Of a stretch of DNA of 43,412 nt, positions 40,260-43,412 are shown one piece after another. Made by a program: the position numbers and the translations under genes. The DNA is from a virus. Positions within the stretch are counted from its first letter, which is position 1, and every line of letters begins with the position of its first letter. The notes beneath the pieces were generated by a model. That model was given only the letters and a program-made list of their open reading frames with translations, was not told the origin of the DNA and made no database searches. The DNA is taken from IMG/VR virus record IMGVR_UViG_3300013286_000019, positions 1 to 43,412 of that record; one strand, written 5' to 3'.

Positions 40260-41621
40260 TTAAAATGGTGCAATTGTGTAAGTGTATTCATCAAAGTAAC
40301 CACTTACTAGATACGTTCCAGTGCTGGTTCTACGTTCAGCAAAATCAGGTGTTACTATTACACCAGCAGCACCGATACCCTGATAAGGAGTTACCGTAGA
40401 ATTATCTTCAAGTTGAGCACCCCATATGTACAATCCACTTACGCCGTTGCCTGTGTATGAAAATACGCTACTTGATTGAAATATACCCAATCTAATAGCG
40501 TAGTTAGTGCCGCTAGTTGTTGCAGTTGCTGATAATCGATACCACCCGTTGCCAGCATTGGTAAGCGTACCGTAGGCAGCGCCAGTTACAATTGCGCCAG
40601 TTGATAAATCCACAACAAACGAATTTGAGGCAAAGCCTCCGCCACTATTAAGAATTATTCGTAATTCACAAAATGTTCTCTCTCCGGCTTTGACATATAT
40701 CGATCCAGTTGGTAACCCAACTGATGTTGCGTAGGCGCTATTTATATAATGTGTCGATGTTGCAGTGGCGTCTTCAATAAATTTTTCAGCAGTTAGCGTA
40801 CCATTTGGTGCAGCAATTGTATCTATTGCACCTATGCTTGATCGCTGTTTACCATAAACTGATTGATTAAATTGTTCGGTATATGTAAGTAAGTTCTTTA
40901 TAGGTGAAGGTGTTACTTCATCGAACTGTGCAGCATATACTCCGGTAGGACTTAATTTGACAGAATAATCCGGAGTAACTACAACGCCAGAAGCACCTAT
41001 ACCTTGATAGGGAGTTGCCACAGATCCAAGTTCAACCTGAGCGCCCCACACATAAATGCCAGAAACACCATCACCTGCAAAATTTGTGCTATATGTATTA
41101 TCCAATGGCACTATTCTAAATACATAATTGCCTCCGCTGGTATTACTAGTTGCTGTTACACTTACTCTATACCATCCATTGCCGGCATTTTGCACAGTCA
41201 CAGTTGAACCACCGAGGATAGTATTAATTGTGCCGGTTGCTAAATCAATATTTGCGCCATAACTAGTATTATTAAATGCACTATTTGAAAATCCAACATG
41301 TACTTTTGAATAGCCACCTGCTTTAATATATATTGATCCGCAATATGCTGTATTGATTGCACCAGAAAATACTTTAAAGGATATTGAGCTAGATCCCGCA
41401 CCAGTACTTTTAATAATAAGATCAGCAGTAATTGTACCATTTGGTGCTGCTATTACATTAGCAGTTACGGTATAGTCGTTTGGGGCAGTATTTTTACTCC
41501 ATTGTGTAAAATCTTCAGTGTATGTTAATAAATTCTTAATCGCAGATTGAGTAACCTCATCAAACGCCACGCTTGACTGTAATATCCCAGTAGGGAACAG
41601 TTTAGTTATAGTTGTTGCCAT
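40260..41621 (-). CDS. Tandem jelly-roll-like fibre/spike protein
   Basis: A 453-residue protein with two copies of a domain of about 200 residues, residues about 30-225 and 230-435. Each copy starts with NLLTYTE and AAPNGT(I/L)TA and has GSIYIKAG, an (I/V)DLxTG strand and NAGNGWYR. Each ends with the motif GVSGxYxWGAQxE followed by TPYQGIGA. This pattern is common in phage tail appendages and has the look of a carbohydrate-binding jelly roll. Both copies retain the Trp of NGWYR and of WGAQ. The ATG at 41621 overlaps the end of the upstream fibre gene by 1 bp, and the gene lies between two fibre genes, so it is likely a fibre or spike component. Confidence 0.75.
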   Translation of the reverse strand: MATTITKLFPTGILQSSVAFDEVTQSAIKNLLTYTEDFTQWSKNTAPNDYTVTANVIAAPNGTITADLIIKSTGAGSSSISFKVFSGAINTAYCGSIYIKAGGYSKVHVGFSNSAFNNTSYGANIDLATGTINTILGGSTVTVQNAGNGWYRVSVTATSNTSGGNYVFRIVPLDNTYSTNFAGDGVSGIYVWGAQVELGSVATPYQGIGASGVVVTPDYSVKLSPTGVYAAQFDEVTPSPIKNLLTYTEQFNQSVYGKQRSSIGAIDTIAAPNGTLTAEKFIEDATATSTHYINSAYATSVGLPTGSIYVKAGERTFCELRIILNSGGGFASNSFVVDLSTGAIVTGAAYGTLTNAGNGWYRLSATATTSGTNYAIRLGIFQSSSVFSYTGNGVSGLYIWGAQLEDNSTVTPYQGIGAAGVIVTPDFAERRTSTGTYLVSGYFDEYTYTIAPF

Positions 41622-43412
41622 TATCCAAACACCGTGTCTAAACTGCCAGTTGCAGCATTGTAATATTGATATACTGTACTAACATTACCTGTGTTAACAA
41701 ATCCAACTCTGTTACCAACATAGACACTGTCTGCAACTCCAATTCCACCAACAACTTGTAAGGCACCTGTAGTTGTTGAGTATGCCGATACTGTACTTGA
41801 AACAGTGAGTGTATTTGATACCAATACCTGCCCAACAACATCTAATGCCACTGTAGGATCTTTACCAATACCTACCCAACCAGTAAATCTATTCTGGGCT
41901 GAACCCGAAGCATATATATTATATCTAGTTCCACCACCTGCACTAGAAATTAAACTAGTGAAACCAATTACGTTTGTGGCAGTAATAGCACTTGGATCTT
42001 GTGCTCTAAATCCGTAATGATTGGTAAAGCGCACATCAGCAGCCGCATTTCTAATAGGATTTTCACTGCTAAATCCCGTCCACGTTGTCACGCTTCCACT
42101 AGTTGCAGCGGCATTCATGTCAATACGTGCAAATGAACCATACATACTACTGTAGTTTGCGGTATTACCTAATGTTGGCAAGAATAACTGACCATAATAA
42201 TTAGAAATTGTTGCTGTAGTCACAGGTGCTAATGTATGCTGATAGTTAAACGCATAGATATTGGTAGAGGCGATAGTTCCAACCAGTGTTCCGTTAGCTG
42301 TAATGAATCCAGGAACTAACTGACTATAGCTACCATTCATCATTATAGGATTGTTTGCAGTGCTTCCTAATATTATGCCGTTGTTTAAGTTCAATTGATT
42401 AGTTGTACTTGCACCGCGGCCGGTTACAGTTTGTAATGTTCCAGTATTCCAAATAGTTACGGCACCAGTACTTGCACTAACTGCTGTATCAGTTCCTGCA
42501 AATATAGTAGTTTGACTAGCATATTGATTAACAGTAGCAGTTGTTATTATTTGTGCGCCGTTAATAAAACTAGCCGTGTTAACATACAAGGCCCCACCAA
42601 TACCAACACCTCCAGAAACAGTTAATGCTCCGGTTGTTGTTGAATTACTAGAAGTTGTATTAGTAATCGAAATAGTATTTGTAGTGCTATTACCACGATT
42701 AGTTACCGACTGTAGTGTACTGGTATTCCAGATGGTTATATTACCAGTACTGGTATTGATAGCAGTATCAGTTCCTGCAAATATAGCTGTTTGATTAGCA
42801 TAAGAGTTAATAGTAGTAGTGGTAATAACCTTTTGATTGTTAGTGTATATATCACCACCAACATATAATGCTCCGCCTATTCCAACACCGCCTGTTATTA
42901 CCAAAGCACCAGTAGCAGTTGATGCGGATATAGTTGTTCCAGTTAATGTTAATGTATTGTTATAAGAAGGCGCGCCTGTACCGTTACTCACTAGCACATT
43001 ACCGGCAGTACCCGGACCGTAGAAACTAGTTGACCCGGGACTTGTTTGATAAGGAACCTGCCCTTGTGTACCTCCAGCAATGTTTGTTGCTGTTGTAGCT
43101 TGTCCTGCACTTAATCCGCCGATTGCAGTCCAACTTGGCAATAAACCATTAGACGTTAACACAAATCCGTTATTACCAATTGCTAACATGGCAGTTGTGC
43201 CAGTAGCTGATTGATAATGTAAAGATCCGGGTGCACCTCCAGCTAAATTAGTAGCTGTTGATGCAAATGTAGAAGTAGTAGCAGTTGTAGCATAACTTGA
43301 AGTACCTGCTACTATTGCATAGTTAGATGTATTTGCATATGTAGCAGTAAATGCATAGGTAGAAGTAGTAGCAGTGGTTGCATAACTTGAAGTACCTGCT
43401 ACTATTGCATAG
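41621..43412 (-). CDS. Tail fibre protein, 5' end beyond the window
   Basis: The frame stays open from the stop at 41621 to the window edge at 43412, so the true start is outside; an ATG at 43189 is only internal. The visible 597 residues are fibre-like: TGALVITGGVGIGGALYVGG and a second copy TGALTVSGGVGIGGALYV, about 75 residues apart. GTDTAINTSTGNITIWNTST and GTDTAVSASTGAVTIWNTGT are the matching partners. GGTQGQVPYQTSPGSTSFYG is shared with the fibre at 35074. The C-terminal part (MYGSFARIDMNAAATSGSVT) is less repetitive and probably globular. No S74 motif is present at its end. Confidence 0.85.
   Translation of the reverse strand, partial: YAIVAGTSSYATTATTSTYAFTATYANTSNYAIVAGTSSYATTATTSTFASTATNLAGGAPGSLHYQSATGTTAMLAIGNNGFVLTSNGLLPSWTAIGGLSAGQATTATNIAGGTQGQVPYQTSPGSTSFYGPGTAGNVLVSNGTGAPSYNNTLTLTGTTISASTATGALVITGGVGIGGALYVGGDIYTNNQKVITTTTINSYANQTAIFAGTDTAINTSTGNITIWNTSTLQSVTNRGNSTTNTISITNTTSSNSTTTGALTVSGGVGIGGALYVNTASFINGAQIITTATVNQYASQTTIFAGTDTAVSASTGAVTIWNTGTLQTVTGRGASTTNQLNLNNGIILGSTANNPIMMNGSYSQLVPGFITANGTLVGTIASTNIYAFNYQHTLAPVTTATISNYYGQLFLPTLGNTANYSSMYGSFARIDMNAAATSGSVTTWTGFSSENPIRNAAADVRFTNHYGFRAQDPSAITATNVIGFTSLISSAGGGTRYNIYASGSAQNRFTGWVGIGKDPTVALDVVGQVLVSNTLTVSSTVSAYSTTTGALQVVGGIGVADSVYVGNRVGFVNTGNVSTVYQYYNAATGSLDTVFG
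43270..43412 (-). repeat. Direct repeat in fibre gene, 90-bp period
   Basis: Bases 43270-43322 recur at 43360-43412 with three changes. Both copies encode YAIVAGTSSYATTATTST on the minus strand. The 90-bp period is a whole number of codons (30), so loss or gain of a unit keeps the frame. The array is cut off by the window edge. Confidence 0.8.

Noticed and set aside
41621-43189. Complete 522-residue fibre starting at 43189
   Set aside because: The frame is open upstream to the window edge with the same repeat type, so this ATG is internal and the gene is partial.
43270-43412. CRISPR-like array
   Set aside because: The repeats are protein-coding, in frame, with a codon-multiple period and no distinct spacers.

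Overview
This window is a 43 kb piece of the genome of a T4-like myovirus with an A+T-rich genome. The assignment rests on a dense set of T4-type proteins that can be read directly. For replication and recombination these are gp41 helicase, gp61 primase, gp32, UvsX, UvsY, UvsW and a probable gp62 clamp-loader subunit. For packaging and the head-tail joint they are gp16, gp17, gp4, gp13, gp14 and gp15, with a gp1-type nucleotide kinase. For the tail they are gp18 sheath, gp19 tube and a second tube-like protein. The overall style (long low-complexity fibres with a peptidase S74 tail, enlarged gp18, gp14 and gp15, and T4-late-type boxes related to TATAAATA) suggests an aquatic T4-like phage of a Gram-negative host. 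The host cannot be named from the sequence. I saw no tRNA, intron, CRISPR array, integrase or insertion sequence.

Layout. Positions 1-2713 hold accessory genes on both strands: a GNAT-like protein, a HAD 5'-nucleotidase, a pol-beta-type nucleotidyltransferase and an AlgH/YqgE homologue. Positions 2710-6037 (minus) carry a virion-like protein followed by primase and helicase. Position 6059 starts a single plus-strand gene. Positions 6423-17141 (minus) form one long, tightly overlapping operon: gp32, uvsX, a small acidic gene, uvsY, a HARP-like gene, uvsW, several small genes including a gp62-like one, then a cupin, a split HldE (nucleotidyltransferase and kinase) and finally a 192-residue protein that looks like a miniature bacterial DnaE polymerase core. 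Positions 17273-28729 (minus) are the late head and tail block, read gp18, gp19, tube-like protein, a conserved small gene, gp4, gp16, two probable head-internal proteins, gp17 and a 693-residue unknown. Three clear hairpins (24986-25007, 20973-20996, 17201-17234) divide it. Positions 28827-33736 contain a zinc-ribbon/HNH-like protein, the gp1 kinase, and a head-to-head gp13 / gp14-gp15-Nudix pair. Positions 33728-43412 (minus) are the host-recognition block: a fibre cut by the window edge, a tandem jelly-roll-like protein, a 1721-residue S74 fibre, a small conserved protein, an unknown and a glycosyltransferase.

How the parts work together. Primase, helicase, gp32, UvsXYW and the clamp loader make a T4-type recombination-dependent replisome. 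gp1 and the nucleotidase act on nucleotide pools. gp16/gp17 package DNA, gp4/13/14/15 seal the head and join it to the gp18/gp19 tail. The HldE halves, cupin and glycosyltransferase point to a phage-encoded activated-sugar route whose target is unknown.

The most interesting observations are: (1) the mini-DnaE, which keeps the order and key residues of the bacterial Pol III alpha palm and finger motifs in 192 residues; (2) a recurrent TAAATA/ATAAATA box 4-7 nt before the ATG of eight late-type genes, implying very short-leader or leaderless late mRNAs; (3) a short Trp/Asp-Gly surface module shared by gp18, gp14 and gp15; (4) a shared C-terminal LKLAGL peptide in head-block proteins; and (5) phage-borne AlgH and HARP-like proteins. 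All functional statements are by inspection; no database search was run.
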